Shown piece after piece: positions 46,491 through 55,826 of a stretch of 64,000 nucleotides of DNA; position 1 is the first letter of the stretch, and each line of letters begins with the position of its first letter. The notes beneath the pieces were generated by a model. The model worked only from the letters and a program-made list of their open reading frames with translations. It was not told the DNA's origin and searched no databases. Where the stretch lies: contig NZ_MRCD01000014.1 in assembly GCF_001904745.1 (NCBI RefSeq), positions 1 through 64,000 on the forward strand. The letters are read 5' to 3'. Position numbers and translations under genes: made by a program. Origin of the DNA: Calothrix sp. HK-06. Lineage in GTDB: Bacteria; Cyanobacteriota; Cyanobacteriia; Cyanobacteriales; Nostocaceae.

Positions 46491-47389
46491 TTATTATAAG
46501 CAACAGCGAATCTTTCAATCCCAGCAAAATCACTATGAATTTCTATATTGCAATAACTACCGTGGTTTTGTAAAAGTTGAAAAACAGTATCTGCTTGTCC
46601 TGCCATCATTTCAATTAACCAGACTCCACCAGGTTGTAAATATTCTGGTGATGATGTAATTAATTGACGGATACAATCTAAACCATCAGTTCCACCATCT
46701 AATGCTAAATGTGGCTCATGATTCACAACTTCTGGTTGTAAAGTCAGTACAGTACTTGTGGGAATATATGGTGGATTGGAAACCATACCGCTAAATTTAC
46801 CTTTGAATAAAGCTAAAGGTTCCCACCATTTACCCTGATAAAATTTTATACGTTCAGATAAGCCTAAATTACGAGCATTTGATGAAGCTATTTTAAGAGC
46901 TTCGGGACTGATATCAACAGCATGAATAGTTGCTTGCGTAAAAGCATCTGCAAGTCCAATAGCAATGGCGCCGCTTCCGGTTCCCAAATCTGCCCAATTC
47001 CCAAATTGAAGAATGTTACTATTTTTGACCGCGCCAATTGCTAAATCAATTAAATACTCTGTTTCTGGTCTTGGTATTAAAACTGAGGGTGATACGGATA
47101 GCTCAAACTGGCGCCAAGGTTGAGATGAAGCAATATACTGCACAGGCAAACGTTCTTTTAAACGTTTTTGCCATAATGCATCTAATTCTTCAATATTCAA
47201 CTTGATGTTGATTTGAGCTTGGTCTTTGTATGACCCTAAACGTAATGCTAAACCATCTAACGCTGTAATTCCCCTGAGTAACCAATCTACTTCTGCAACT
47301 TCTACGTCATGCTGAACGGCATCTGCAATTGCTTCAATACGCCATTGCCAAAGTTGTAAACCAGAAATTGAGTAAGGATATTCAGGCAT
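46478..47389 (-). CDS. prmC: Release factor glutamine methyltransferase
   Basis: Methylates the Gln of the GGQ motif in release factors RF1 and RF2. The N-terminal helical domain has LRGITALDGLALRLGS; the substrate-binding motif is PVQYIASSQPWRQFELSVSP; AdoMet motif I is WADLGTGSGAIAIGLA; the catalytic motif is VSNPPYIPT. 303 residues is normal. The final residues (YNKGRV) and the TAG stop derive from an interspersed palindrome, so the original end was probably slightly different. Confidence 0.93.
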   Translation of the reverse strand: MPEYPYSISGLQLWQWRIEAIADAVQHDVEVAEVDWLLRGITALDGLALRLGSYKDQAQINIKLNIEELDALWQKRLKERLPVQYIASSQPWRQFELSVSPSVLIPRPETEYLIDLAIGAVKNSNILQFGNWADLGTGSGAIAIGLADAFTQATIHAVDISPEALKIASSNARNLGLSERIKFYQGKWWEPLALFKGKFSGMVSNPPYIPTSTVLTLQPEVVNHEPHLALDGGTDGLDCIRQLITSSPEYLQPGGVWLIEMMAGQADTVFQLLQNHGSYCNIEIHSDFAGIERFAVAYNKGRV

Positions 47390-47439
47390 AACATAAGGGG
47401 AGATGTGGAGACAGGGAATTACCCTATCTCGATATCATC

Positions 47440-48264
47440 TTACTTTTTGGGAGCTGGACGATTAGCTGGTTGTTGGTTTGGTTTTTGCTGTGGGTTGTTG
47501 CTAGATAATGTACGAATGTATTCCCGTGCTTCTGGGGATGGGAAGAATACTACTTGCTCAAGCCATTTGTCGTTTTTATCTTGCATTGTTTTGAGTACAC
47601 CATCGACATCAACGACTTGGATGTCAGCTTTAGGAAACTTTGGCTTAACTTGATTTAGCAAAGCCAAAGCATCTTGCTTACTCATAAACAGTGGAAAATA
47701 CTCTTGTTTGTTTTGACCGAGTTGAATCGGAACATATCCTTTGTCGGGTGCAAATCGTACCATAAACACAGGTACGCTTCTAAACTGTTTGACATCTTGA
47801 CCACTAGCACGGAGCAAGTCCATAGCTCCCTTAATTTCTTGGTCAACTGGTTTAAAAGCAAACTGCAAGCGCTCATTTTGGTTCTTTGTTTGCTGTAATT
47901 GCTGATAAATGCTGCCTAAAGGTACTGCTGTTGCCTGCAAGCTTTTTAACATTTCTGCCATTTTGGGGTCAGGGTTTTTGACACCTTGCAGTTCTTTAAT
48001 AAAAGCTTGAGCTTCTGTTTTACTCATGTAAACTCCTGTCACCGAACCAGCAGGTGCTTTTTTGCCGTCCGAAGCAGCAGGTAGCTGACGACTAAGTGGC
48101 AAACCTTGAGGGTTAGTAATCATCCAAACTGGTACAGCATCCAATTTTTCTTTAATTTGTTGCTCTGATAACGCAAACGCTGGGATGAAACCACCTAATA
48201 CTGTTGTTAATACAGTACTTCCGACTATACCTAATGTTGTGCCCCAGCGAATCAATGATTTCAT
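47440..48264 (-). CDS. Tic22-like periplasmic protein
   Basis: About 274 residues from ATG 48264 (MKSLIRWGTTLG). A signal peptide ends near PAFA-LS. Two related halves follow, each with a substrate-like pattern: VPVWMITNPQGLPLS / GVYMSKTEAQAFI and VPVFMVRFAPDKGYVPI / PLFMSKQDALALL, the Tic22 duplicated fold. A Pro/Gln/Asn tail ends the protein. Cyanobacterial Tic22 is a periplasmic chaperone linked to outer-membrane protein assembly and is essential in some species (family knowledge). Confidence 0.86.
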   Translation of the reverse strand: MKSLIRWGTTLGIVGSTVLTTVLGGFIPAFALSEQQIKEKLDAVPVWMITNPQGLPLSRQLPAASDGKKAPAGSVTGVYMSKTEAQAFIKELQGVKNPDPKMAEMLKSLQATAVPLGSIYQQLQQTKNQNERLQFAFKPVDQEIKGAMDLLRASGQDVKQFRSVPVFMVRFAPDKGYVPIQLGQNKQEYFPLFMSKQDALALLNQVKPKFPKADIQVVDVDGVLKTMQDKNDKWLEQVVFFPSPEAREYIRTLSSNNPQQKPNQQPANRPAPKK

Positions 48265-48802
48265 AACCTCTCCTAACACATTAAAACTTTTATCAAGCCG
48301 AGACTTTAGTTTGGTTGAGCGGTAAATAGTTTTAGTAGTTCTAGCTATACTACCGTCTTAGCCAACTAATAGCACTATTTTTTTTAAGCATTGGTTGTAC
48401 TCCATAAGCATTGACTATATATCTAGCAATGCGTGTGGAACTGACACGTTCAAACGATGAAAATCTGGTTTTCACCGAAAGAGCGCTCAAAGGATGCAAT
48501 GTAATTGTCTTTATCTGTTATATTCGACGGCGCCATAAAATGAATCGTTCCGTGTAAAATAACTTGCAATTGTTTTAAGTCATAAATTTTTACTTCGGTT
48601 TTCACTCATTTCGTGTCGGCTATTAACTCGTCAATAAGAACGTGGTGTCTTATTTTAGGAAGGTTATTAAATTTTGCACGCGCTCTAAATGTTTGAATAC
48701 GAATTCAAACAACTACACATCCTAGGCAAGTAAAAACTCTGAGTCAAGAGCATTTAAAACAATTAAACTTAGATTAAATTTTATTTTTTAATCACTCATA
48801 CT
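48265..48802. other. Intergenic region upstream of tic22
   Basis: About 540 bp, AT-rich, with one GGCGCC and no supportable gene. No family repeat was recognised. It holds the leftward tic22-like promoter. Confidence 0.45.
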
Positions 48803-48836
48803 AAAAAACCCAAGATTAATTAATTAATCTGGGTTT
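48803..48836 (-). terminator. Rho-independent terminator of tRNA-Pro
   Basis: On the minus strand AACCCAGATTAAT / ATTAATCTTGGGTT form a long stem with one mismatch region, followed by TTTTTT. It lies 16 bp after the tRNA 3' end. Confidence 0.75.
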
Positions 48837-48851
48837 ATAGATAATATAGTA

Positions 48852-48925
48852 TCGGGATGACAGGATTCGAACCTGCGGCATCCTGCTCCCAAAGCAGGCG
48901 CGCTACCAAGCTGCGCTACATCCCG
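48852..48925 (-). tRNA. tRNA-Pro (anticodon TGG)
   Basis: 74 nt cloverleaf on the minus strand: acceptor CGGGATG/CATCCCG, D arm GCGC/GCGC, anticodon stem CCTGC/GCAGG with loop TTTGGGA (anticodon TGG), variable ATGCC and T arm GCAGG-TTCGAAT-CCTGT. The discriminator is A and no CCA is encoded, as usual in cyanobacteria. All stems pair fully. Confidence 0.95.
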
Positions 48926-49074
48926 TTTTTTACTCAAGTTGCTTTCTCGATGAACGAGTTATCCAACTTCAATAAAGTTAGCATACAAGCCGCTATTTTA
49001 CAAGAAAAATATTATTTTTATTTTCTTCTACTTTTACGTGTCATTTTTGTACTAAGTAAGCATACTACATGACT

Positions 49075-49623
49075 TTACTGAGGATACCAAAACATACCCT
49101 TAATACCTTCGGGGTCAGGCATAAAACCTAAGCCACGATAAAAATCAACAACATGGGGGTCAGCAAAGAGTGTGACGTTGCTAATTTCTTCGCTTCTAAG
49201 TTTTTTGAGTACATATTTCATCAGTGCCTTACCCAAGCCTTTACCTTGGTAGTCTGGATGAACGACCACATCCCATATTGTGGCGTTAAATGCGTGGTCT
49301 GAGGTTGCGCGGGCAAAACCAATTAGGCGCCGTTGGTTTCCTCGAACCTGCCACATTGAGGCAACGAGAAAACTATGCTCAATAGCTTTTTTGACTTTTC
49401 GTAAAGGACGACGTGACCAACCAACCGCATCACAAAGTTCTTCGAGTTCGTAAAGGTCAATGTCGCGCTCGGTACTAAAAACAATACGAGTTTCTGCTTT
49501 GGAAGCATCGGTGGCGCCATTGGGAATGGACTTACCGTTTGCATCCATAATTTGCTCTTCAAAGGGAGTAGTGCGGGTTGCCGCAGTCTCCGACGTACTA
49601 AACCAAGTTTTCCAAAAACCCAT
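49075..49623 (-). CDS. GNAT family N-acetyltransferase (Ycf52/NSI-like)
   Basis: 182 residues. A variable, Ala/Thr-rich N-terminus of ~45 residues precedes [30 protein letters not shown], a segment typical of the Ycf52/plastid NSI group. The core is [37 protein letters not shown] with the acetyl-CoA loop QGKGLGKAL, ending [22 protein letters not shown]. Members acetylate protein lysines or arylalkylamines such as serotonin. Which substrate applies here cannot be read. It is a paralogue of the gene at 44294. Confidence 0.87.
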   Translation of the reverse strand: MGFWKTWFSTSETAATRTTPFEEQIMDANGKSIPNGATDASKAETRIVFSTERDIDLYELEELCDAVGWSRRPLRKVKKAIEHSFLVASMWQVRGNQRRLIGFARATSDHAFNATIWDVVVHPDYQGKGLGKALMKYVLKKLRSEEISNVTLFADPHVVDFYRGLGFMPDPEGIKGMFWYPQ

Positions 49624-49908
49624 TGCCAGGTGGTTCGGGTAGTATAACTGAGGGAGTTTCCACTCTCATGAATCTTGATAAGCTTGTTTATGGTGGGTAA
49701 CAGAATAGGACGTGTCACACTTAAACTGATGTTAAGTGCAATGAATCGCATATCGAATTAACCTTTACCATTTTCAAAGCTTATTTCAAATCAATCAATT
49801 TCAACTGTAGCACTTTGTTGCAAGACTCCGGATAATATTGCTGTACTTTTAAGGTCTTATTTTTCGGTTCGATGCCTGTTAATTACTACTTACTACCAAA
49901 AACTTATA

Positions 49909-50628
49909 ATGCCAACTGGATTAAAAACTTCTACCCTAGAACTTCTCAAACGCTTTAATCGAGCGTTTCCCCAGTTTTACGAGCAATTTGTGAGCAGCGA
50001 AATTCAACTGCAAAATTTACGTCTAGCTTACCGCTTATATAAAACTAGACGTGCCGTTATTGAATTGAAAACCGAGGGAAGTAAAAGCGCTTTGCATTTT
50101 GCTTACAGGAATCAATCATTCCTTCTCAGCGATATTTTTGGTGTACTAGCAGCTTATGGACTAACAATCCATTCACTTTCGTTATACGGTCAAATCAAAC
50201 CACCGATGCTAGTTTTTATGAAGCTGATAGTATCGCGTGGAAGTAAATCGCTGACCGATAAAACCGCTGAAAACGTTTGCCGTGCAATACGCGAAGCATT
50301 AGGTGGTCGGTTTGAAGTCGAAGAAATGCTAGCGGTGGAATTTAATTTAGATGCTGGTTTAGAGCAAGTCCAGACGGAGTTTTATGTAGACCCAGTGTTT
50401 CACCTGCCTGCATTAGTAATCGAAGCAGACAATCAACCAGGTTTATTTTACAAAGTCATGTACGCCATATGGCAAGAAGACCTGTTAGTCGTGAATGCTA
50501 ATTTACTAGTATGGCGTGGACGTACTCGTCTAATTCTTTACTTACTCGGTCCTAACGAAAGTTTGATACCTGAGTACTTAGGTCATAAAATTGCAGAAGG
50601 GGTGCGAACGAGATTACTTGGCAGGTAA
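49909..50628 (+). CDS. ACT-domain protein, unknown ligand
   Basis: 239 residues, cytosolic. Two ACT-like modules are visible: one around LLSDIFGVLAAYGLTIHSLSLYG (about 77-99) and one around ALVIEADNQPGLFYKVMYAIW (about 169-189, a classic ACT start). Similar segments occur in the GlnD C-terminus, but no nucleotidyltransferase or HD domain is present. It is probably a small-molecule sensor, possibly of amino acids. The neighbouring alpha/beta hydrolase follows after 93 bp. Confidence 0.72.
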   Translation: MPTGLKTSTLELLKRFNRAFPQFYEQFVSSEIQLQNLRLAYRLYKTRRAVIELKTEGSKSALHFAYRNQSFLLSDIFGVLAAYGLTIHSLSLYGQIKPPMLVFMKLIVSRGSKSLTDKTAENVCRAIREALGGRFEVEEMLAVEFNLDAGLEQVQTEFYVDPVFHLPALVIEADNQPGLFYKVMYAIWQEDLLVVNANLLVWRGRTRLILYLLGPNESLIPEYLGHKIAEGVRTRLLGR

Positions 50629-50721
50629 ATAATTTTAATTTATACGCTTAAACTTTCTCCAATTACCCTTGTAAATTCATATTCAGTTACACGCTCACGA
50701 GCGCTACTGTACCATAGAGGT

Positions 50722-51660
50722 ATGGCAACCATAGAAATTAGAAGCGTATTACACGCATACGAGTTCTCAAAACCTACGTCATTCCCCGACACTATAGTTT
50801 TTATCCACGGTTGGCTAAATAGTCGTGGATACTGGCAGCCTATAATTTCTCGTATCGGGGTTGATATTCAGTGTTTATCTTATGACCTTAGAGGTTTTGG
50901 CGAATCACAAGCGTCTACACATAGCAAAAACGCTCGTGAATTAGTTACTTCGTCAAACCTAACTCCCAATTATGGCAGTGATTATAGTAGTGATGTTACA
51001 CATCCTTTTGAATCACTTTATACTCCGGCAGCTTATGCTCAAGATTTAATAACTCTTTTACAAAAACTTCAAATTAAAAGCGCTTGGTTGGTTGGTCATT
51101 CGTTAGGAGGAACAATCGCGCTTTGGGCTGCGGCAAAACTTCCTGACACAATCAAAGGTGTTATTTGTATCAATTCGGGTGGTGGAATTTACTTAAAAGA
51201 AGCATTCGAGCAATTTCGATCAGCAGGGCAAAAATTTTTACAAGTACGTCCTCGTTGGCTTTCTCAAGTGCCATTAATCGATTTGTTATTTTCCAGAACC
51301 AGTGTAGCGCGTCCCTTGGATAGACACTGGGCAAGGCAGCGAGTAATCGATTTTGTTGTAGCAGATCCAGAAGCGGCATTAGGGACACTGCTTGAATCTA
51401 CAACAGAAGAAGAAGTAAATACATTGCCTCAACTAGTAGCCCAACTTGTGCAACCAGTTTACTTCCTTACAGGCGCCGAAGATAAAGTCATGGAACCAAA
51501 GTACGTGCGTCACCTAGCCAGCTTCCATTCCTCATTTCAATATAGCGGCGATAACGTCATAGAAATACCCAACTGTGGACATCTAGCAATGTTAGAACAA
51601 CCAGATGCCGTAAGTAACGAAATTCGCAGGCTAGTAGCCCAACATTCTTCGGGTGCGTGA
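50722..51660 (+). CDS. Alpha/beta hydrolase
   Basis: 312 residues. Oxyanion-hole motif FIHGWLNSRGYW (about 27-38), a YDLRGFGES strand turn, nucleophile elbow VGHSLGGTIALW (Ser about 131), an Asp in LTGAEDKVM and catalytic His in NCGHLAMLEQP. An insertion of ~25 polar residues follows the YDLRGFG strand. The substrate is unknown; esterase, lipase or C-C hydrolase activity is possible. It ends 22 bp before the convergent tsaD stop. Confidence 0.87.
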   Translation: MATIEIRSVLHAYEFSKPTSFPDTIVFIHGWLNSRGYWQPIISRIGVDIQCLSYDLRGFGESQASTHSKNARELVTSSNLTPNYGSDYSSDVTHPFESLYTPAAYAQDLITLLQKLQIKSAWLVGHSLGGTIALWAAAKLPDTIKGVICINSGGGIYLKEAFEQFRSAGQKFLQVRPRWLSQVPLIDLLFSRTSVARPLDRHWARQRVIDFVVADPEAALGTLLESTTEEEVNTLPQLVAQLVQPVYFLTGAEDKVMEPKYVRHLASFHSSFQYSGDNVIEIPNCGHLAMLEQPDAVSNEIRRLVAQHSSGA

Positions 51661-51682
51661 CGCTACCAATTTCTGGTTGACC

Positions 51683-52720
51683 TCAATACAACTTCATCAC
51701 TTCACTCAACGCAAGCCTAGAATGAACCCCTAACGACAAAGACGAAGTATTCCCCAAAGCCAGATGTTCAGAAGCAGCACATCCAATCATCGCAGCATTA
51801 TCAGTACAAAACTTCAACGGTGGAAATAACACACGTAGATTATTTTCAGCACAAGCCGCTGTAAGTGTCTTTCTCAACGCACTATTAGCAGCAACACCAC
51901 CACCAACAGCAATTGTATCAAGCTCATAATCAAGGGCACACCTAACAGCACGCTTAGTTAAAGCCTGTGCCACAGTTGCTTGAAAACTAGCGGCAATATC
52001 TTCTACAGGTATAGAGGCGCCAGTTTGCTCTATCTGCTGCACAAGACGTAACACAGCCGTTTTTAACCCACTAAAACTAGCATCATAGGGATGATAGCCA
52101 CCATTAGGTAAAGAAACTCTTCCTTCCGGAAACATAAACGCCTTACTATTACCTTGAGAAGCTATGCGGTCAATAGCAGGACCACCAGGATAACCAAGCT
52201 TTAATAGCCTAGCCACCTTATCAAAAGCTTCCCCAGCAGCATCATCACGAGTCTCACCCAACGTCTTGTAGGCGCCGCATTCCTGCACATGAATTAAACT
52301 CGTGTGACCCCCCGAAACTAGCAAACTCAAAAAAGGCGGTTTTAAAGAAGGCTCACTTAAATAAGTCGCGTAAATATGCCCCTCCAAGTGATGAACACCC
52401 AAAAACGGCTTAGAATAAAGCATCGCCAGCGTCTTACCTGCCGTCATCCCCACCAACAGCGCTCCCACTAAACCCGGAGCGCAAGTTGCTGCAATTCCAT
52501 CAATTTCTTCCCAACCAAGTTGGGCATCTACCATTGCTTGTGTAATGATGTCGTTAATAATTTCCAAATGCGCGCGTGAAGCAACTTCTGGTACAACTCC
52601 ACCATATTGCCGATGCACAGGAATTTGTGAAGAAATGATACTACTTTTAACCTCACGTCCACAGACAATAGCCACTGCCGTCTCATCACAGCTTGTCTCA
52701 ATCGCCAACACAGTCGCCAT
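51683..52720 (-). CDS. tsaD: tRNA N6-adenosine threonylcarbamoyltransferase
   Basis: Transfers the threonylcarbamoyl group from TC-AMP to A37 of ANN-decoding tRNAs, with TsaB and TsaE. Motifs: [41 protein letters not shown] (metal-binding HxEGH follows as [11 protein letters not shown]), [24 protein letters not shown] and [14 protein letters not shown]. 345 residues is full length. tsaC lies at 45764. The start region abuts short tandem repeats. Confidence 0.95.
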   Translation of the reverse strand: MATVLAIETSCDETAVAIVCGREVKSSIISSQIPVHRQYGGVVPEVASRAHLEIINDIITQAMVDAQLGWEEIDGIAATCAPGLVGALLVGMTAGKTLAMLYSKPFLGVHHLEGHIYATYLSEPSLKPPFLSLLVSGGHTSLIHVQECGAYKTLGETRDDAAGEAFDKVARLLKLGYPGGPAIDRIASQGNSKAFMFPEGRVSLPNGGYHPYDASFSGLKTAVLRLVQQIEQTGASIPVEDIAASFQATVAQALTKRAVRCALDYELDTIAVGGGVAANSALRKTLTAACAENNLRVLFPPLKFCTDNAAMIGCAASEHLALGNTSSLSLGVHSRLALSEVMKLY

Positions 52721-52732
52721 AACTCAATACTC

Positions 52733-52880
52733 CTAACTCCTGTACGGGCGGGTTTAGTTATATTTTGGTTAATAGCGAAGATTTAGGTGAACCCGCCCCC
52801 TACCCCCTAACTCCTGTACGGGCGGGTTTAGTTATATTTCGGTTAATAGCGAAGATTTAGGTGAACCCGCCCCCTACCCT
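52733..52880. repeat. Tandem duplication of a GGGCGGGTT palindrome (copies 4 and 5)
   Basis: A 74-bp unit is repeated with one mismatch (ATTTTGG versus ATTTCGG). Each copy has arms GGGCGGGTTTA and AACCCGCCC (52746-52798 and 52820-52872). It lies between the divergent tsaD and psaF, so it may influence both promoters. Confidence 0.85.
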
Positions 52881-53045
52881 AAATATTAACTTTTGTTTGC
52901 GAAGCTTTAACTTTTATTTACTTCAACTTTACTCGCTTTACCGCCACAGATTATGATGACATGCTAGTTAGGCAAATAAAAATTGTACAGGCCGCTTCGT
53001 TTTGTACAAGGAACTTTTTGTTTCGTAATAAAAGGAAACAATTTC

Positions 53046-53540
53046 ATGCAACGCTTGTTTGCTCTCTTTCTAGCCCTATGTTTATGGTTCAGCTTCACCC
53101 CGCCAACCTTGGCATTAGGAGCTGACCTAGTACCTTGCAGTCAGTCTCCAGCCTTCCAAGCACGCGCGGAAGCTGCGAGAAATACTACTGCCGACCCAAA
53201 CTCTGGTGCGAAGCGTTTTGAACGCTATTCACAAGCACTATGTGGTCCTGAAGGTCTGCCTCACTTAATTGTAGATGGGGGCCTCGACCACGCAGGTGAT
53301 TTCATTATTCCTAGCATCCTGTTCCTGTATATCGCTGGTTGGATCGGCTGGGTTGGTCGTGCTTACCTTAATGCTGTGCATAAGCTTCCAAACTCAGAAA
53401 TGAAGGAAGTCGTTATTGATGTTCCTTTGGCTCTGCCAATTATGCTAAGTGGTTTTACATGGCCTCTTGCTGCAATTAAGGAGCTTACGAGCGGTGAGTT
53501 AACAGCTAAGGATACAGAAATCCCCATTTCTCCACGCTAG
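53046..53540 (+). CDS. psaF: Photosystem I subunit III
   Basis: Lumen-side subunit that docks plastocyanin or cytochrome c6. Signal peptide about 1-23 ([21 protein letters not shown]), then [17 protein letters not shown] with the first of two Cys, [19 protein letters not shown], the membrane helix [23 protein letters not shown] and a C-terminal hydrophobic stretch. ATG at 53046 with upstream AAAGGAAAC gives the normal ~164-residue precursor; longer frames start in non-coding DNA. psaJ follows after 132 bp and psaL after 0.6 kb. Confidence 0.95.
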   Translation: MQRLFALFLALCLWFSFTPPTLALGADLVPCSQSPAFQARAEAARNTTADPNSGAKRFERYSQALCGPEGLPHLIVDGGLDHAGDFIIPSILFLYIAGWIGWVGRAYLNAVHKLPNSEMKEVVIDVPLALPIMLSGFTWPLAAIKELTSGELTAKDTEIPISPR

Positions 53541-53672
53541 TTAAACTTACGAGTGATAAACTATACTTCCACATTTAATTATGTGGAAGCGCGCTCTCAA
53601 TTAAGGTCTCTATTAATTAGAGAAAATAATTAGAGAAACGAATTAAGTGGAAATACTTTTGGAGCTTTACTC

Positions 53673-53807
53673 ATGCAAAATGGTCTTCTTAGATATTTAT
53701 CCCTTGCGCCAGTCACGCTGTTTGCTTTATTGATTGCACAAGCTGTACTGTTGATTGTATTTAATCTCATTTTCCCAGACCTGCTTTTCCACCCAATGCC
53801 CAGGTAA
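53673..53807 (+). CDS. psaJ: Photosystem I subunit IX
   Basis: 44 residues with one membrane helix: RYLSLAPVTLFALLIAQAV then LLIVFNLIFPDLLFHPMP, the standard PsaJ pattern. GGAG lies 9 bp upstream of ATG 53673. It contacts PsaF and pigments in the PSI complex. It is probably co-transcribed with psaF and is followed by a terminator-like hairpin. Confidence 0.95.
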   Translation: MQNGLLRYLSLAPVTLFALLIAQAVLLIVFNLIFPDLLFHPMPR

Positions 53808-53861
53808 CTATTAGTTATGGGGTATAAAAAGTAAACATAATTGTTTAAAAGTTATGACAGC

Positions 53862-53891
53862 TAAGAGTTAGATATTTATTTCTAACTCTTA
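53862..53891 (+). terminator. Terminator after psaJ
   Basis: Arms TAAGAGTTAGA (53862-53872) and TCTAACTCTTA (53881-53891) are followed by a T-rich run (CGCTTTTATTTTTTAT). It separates psaF-psaJ from psaL. Confidence 0.7.
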
Positions 53892-54146
53892 ACTGTCGCT
53901 TTTATTTTTTATCTACATAATCGTTTTGCAAAAAGATTATTGCTTATATCATGCTTTTACCAAGGTGTCAAATTATGAGTTTTTTTTGATTATCTTTAGA
54001 GTATTTTAATAAAAATTAATGAATCGATTTGTAGCGCTTATTAAGTTTTTTAAACAGAAGTTACTTTATAGTACTCGGCTACATTTATCATTGAAGATAA
54101 AATCCTGCCAAAATTTCAATTCACTTAGATGAGGCAAAGATAAAAT
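53892..54146. other. psaL upstream region
   Basis: About 255 bp of AT-rich DNA with no gene. It presumably holds a separate psaL promoter, since a terminator precedes it. Confidence 0.4.
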
Positions 54147-54665
54147 ATGGTACAAGCAGTAGACGCATCAAAAAATAATCCTAGCGACCCTAGGAACCGT
54201 GAGGTCGTTTTCCCCGCAGAACGCGACCCGATGCAAGGCAATCTCGACACACCAATTAATGCTTCTCCCTTGAGTAAGTGGTACATCAATAACTTACCCG
54301 CTTATCGCCAAGGTCTTACACCTTTCCGTCGTGGACTAGAGGTTGGTATGGCACATGGGTACTTTATTTTTGGCCCGTTTGCTAAATTAGGTCCACTGCG
54401 TAATACCCCAAACGCTAATTTAGCTGGTTTACTGGCAGCTATTGGTTTAATCGTAATCTCGACTGGTGCTATAGCGTTGTACGCTAACAGCAACCCTAAA
54501 CCAGCACTCGGAAGCGTAACAGTTCCAAATCCACCCGATGCATTTACCTCAAAAGAAGGTTGGAATAACTATAGTAGCGCGTTTCTTATTGGTGGTATTG
54601 GTGGCGCCGTTGTTGCTTACTTCCTAACCAGTAACTTGGGAGTTCTCCAAAGTATAACTGGATAA
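54147..54665 (+). CDS. psaL: Photosystem I subunit XI
   Basis: 172 residues. PsaL holds PSI monomers together in trimers or tetramers. Visible motifs: NREVVFPAERDPMQGNLDTP, FRRGLEVGMAHGYFIFGPFAKLGPL (chlorophyll-binding loop), helices around LLAAIGLIVISTGAIALYA and FLIGGIGGAVVAYFL. The start is ATG 54147. Linkage of psaL to psaF-psaJ is known in cyanobacteria that form PSI tetramers. A GTAGAGACGT repeat and a perfect hairpin follow the stop. Confidence 0.95.
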   Translation: MVQAVDASKNNPSDPRNREVVFPAERDPMQGNLDTPINASPLSKWYINNLPAYRQGLTPFRRGLEVGMAHGYFIFGPFAKLGPLRNTPNANLAGLLAAIGLIVISTGAIALYANSNPKPALGSVTVPNPPDAFTSKEGWNNYSSAFLIGGIGGAVVAYFLTSNLGVLQSITG

Positions 54666-54669
54666 ATTC

Positions 54670-54697
54670 GTACAGGTGTGATTAATCACGTCTCTAC
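54670..54697. repeat. GTAGAGACGT-family palindrome, copy 4 (one arm decayed)
   Basis: GTACAGGTGTGATT / AATCACGTCTCTAC: the right arm is intact while the left has several changes from GTAGAGACGT. It lies 5 bp after the psaL stop. Confidence 0.6.
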
Positions 54698-54699
54698 AA

Positions 54700-54732
54700 A
54701 GAAACCGGGCTTCTTAAAGAAGCCCGGTTTCT
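54700..54732. terminator. AGAAACC hairpin, bidirectional terminator candidate
   Basis: A perfect 16-bp stem AGAAACCGGGCTTCTT / AAGAAGCCCGGTTTCT with a single-base loop, between the convergent psaL and gmk. It is a compact member of the AGAAACC repeat family and could end both transcripts. Confidence 0.65.
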
Positions 54733-54753
54733 GTTTGATATCAGGTGCCGACG

Positions 54754-55371
54754 TTATTCTTTACAATTGGCGAAACTATCCAGGGCAATTTCAATTGACT
54801 GTAAAGCAGCTTCAAAATCGTCGTTGACAATTTGAACGTCAAACTCGTCTGCGGCTTGAATTTCTTCGTGGGCACGATTTAAACGGCGCCTAATTGCTTC
54901 TTCGGGGTCTTGACCGCGACCGCGTATACGATTTTCTAATTCGGCGAGCGAAGGAGGCAAAATAAAGATGCTCTTGGCTTCTGGAAAAGAAGTGCGAATT
55001 TGACGCGCTCCCTCTAATTCAATTTCTAGCACTACGCACTTACCTGCATTTATTTGGTTAAGTACAGCTTGTCTAGGAGTACCGTAATAATTTCCGGCAA
55101 ACTCAGCCCACTCCAAAAATTCTCCATGAGTAACTAGTTGTTCAAACTTACTACGCTCGATAAAATGGTAGTGTTTGCCATCTATTTCGCCTGGGCGAGG
55201 TGCCCTCGTAGTCGCCGAAACAGAATAGTATAGTTCTGGATGACGCTGGAGTAGCGTCCGCATTAGTGTGCCTTTGCCAACTCCACTTGGACCTGTCAAG
55301 ACTATGAGTTTGCCTTGAGACAGCTTTGAAAAGGTAGTTGCACTATTCTGGATGGATAAAAGTTGCATCAT
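54754..55371 (-). CDS. gmk: Guanylate kinase
   Basis: Phosphorylates GMP to GDP with ATP. P-loop [20 protein letters not shown]-binding [20 protein letters not shown], the [10 protein letters not shown] loop, [12 protein letters not shown] and a lid [16 protein letters not shown] are all present. Two adjacent ATG codons (55371 and 55368) are possible starts; an upstream in-frame ATG would add eight unlikely residues. The remA gene lies 189 bp upstream on the same strand, a common cyanobacterial pairing. Confidence 0.94.
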   Translation of the reverse strand: MMQLLSIQNSATTFSKLSQGKLIVLTGPSGVGKGTLMRTLLQRHPELYYSVSATTRAPRPGEIDGKHYHFIERSKFEQLVTHGEFLEWAEFAGNYYGTPRQAVLNQINAGKCVVLEIELEGARQIRTSFPEAKSIFILPPSLAELENRIRGRGQDPEEAIRRRLNRAHEEIQAADEFDVQIVNDDFEAALQSIEIALDSFANCKE

Positions 55372-55559
55372 CCGCTCAACCTGTGAATAAATCAATATAC
55401 ATTATCCATTAGCCGTGTGTAAAGTAGGGGTATAACCTAACACGATAGCTAACTTCAGTATCTGTAACTTTGTTGACAGATAAACTATTCTAATTCACAT
55501 GTTACTGCCGATAAATGTTTTTTAGGGGTAGGGATTTAAACCCACCCATAAATTTTTGA

Positions 55560-55826
55560 TTAATTATCCACTACTTGATGTTCGCGCGAAATTACGAAAC
55601 GATTTGCTACCGTTTCTGGCTGTATCGCTGACAGTATTACGTGACTCGAATCTGTAATGATTACAGCCCTAGTACGGCGCCCATAAGTGGCGTCAACCAG
55701 CTGACCCCGGTCACGCGCATCGGTAATGATACGCTTTATCGGAGCTGACTCTGGACTGACAATGGCAACTACCCGGTTGGCAGAGACAATATTGCCAAAT
55801 CCTATGTTGATTAGCTGAATGTCCAT
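55560..55826 (-). CDS. remA: RemA-like DNA-binding regulator (DUF370)
   Basis: 88 residues covering the whole RemA/DUF370 domain: [21 protein letters not shown], the [21 protein letters not shown] segment and [19 protein letters not shown]. In Bacillus RemA binds DNA as a ring-shaped oligomer to activate matrix genes. In cyanobacteria its targets are not known. It lies upstream of gmk. Confidence 0.9.
   Translation of the reverse strand: MDIQLINIGFGNIVSANRVVAIVSPESAPIKRIITDARDRGQLVDATYGRRTRAVIITDSSHVILSAIQPETVANRFVISREHQVVDN

Noticed and set aside
48857-49072. 71-residue rightward frame across tRNA-Pro
   Set aside because: It is antisense to a fully paired tRNA gene; such frames (TGFEPAASC-like) are common artefacts.
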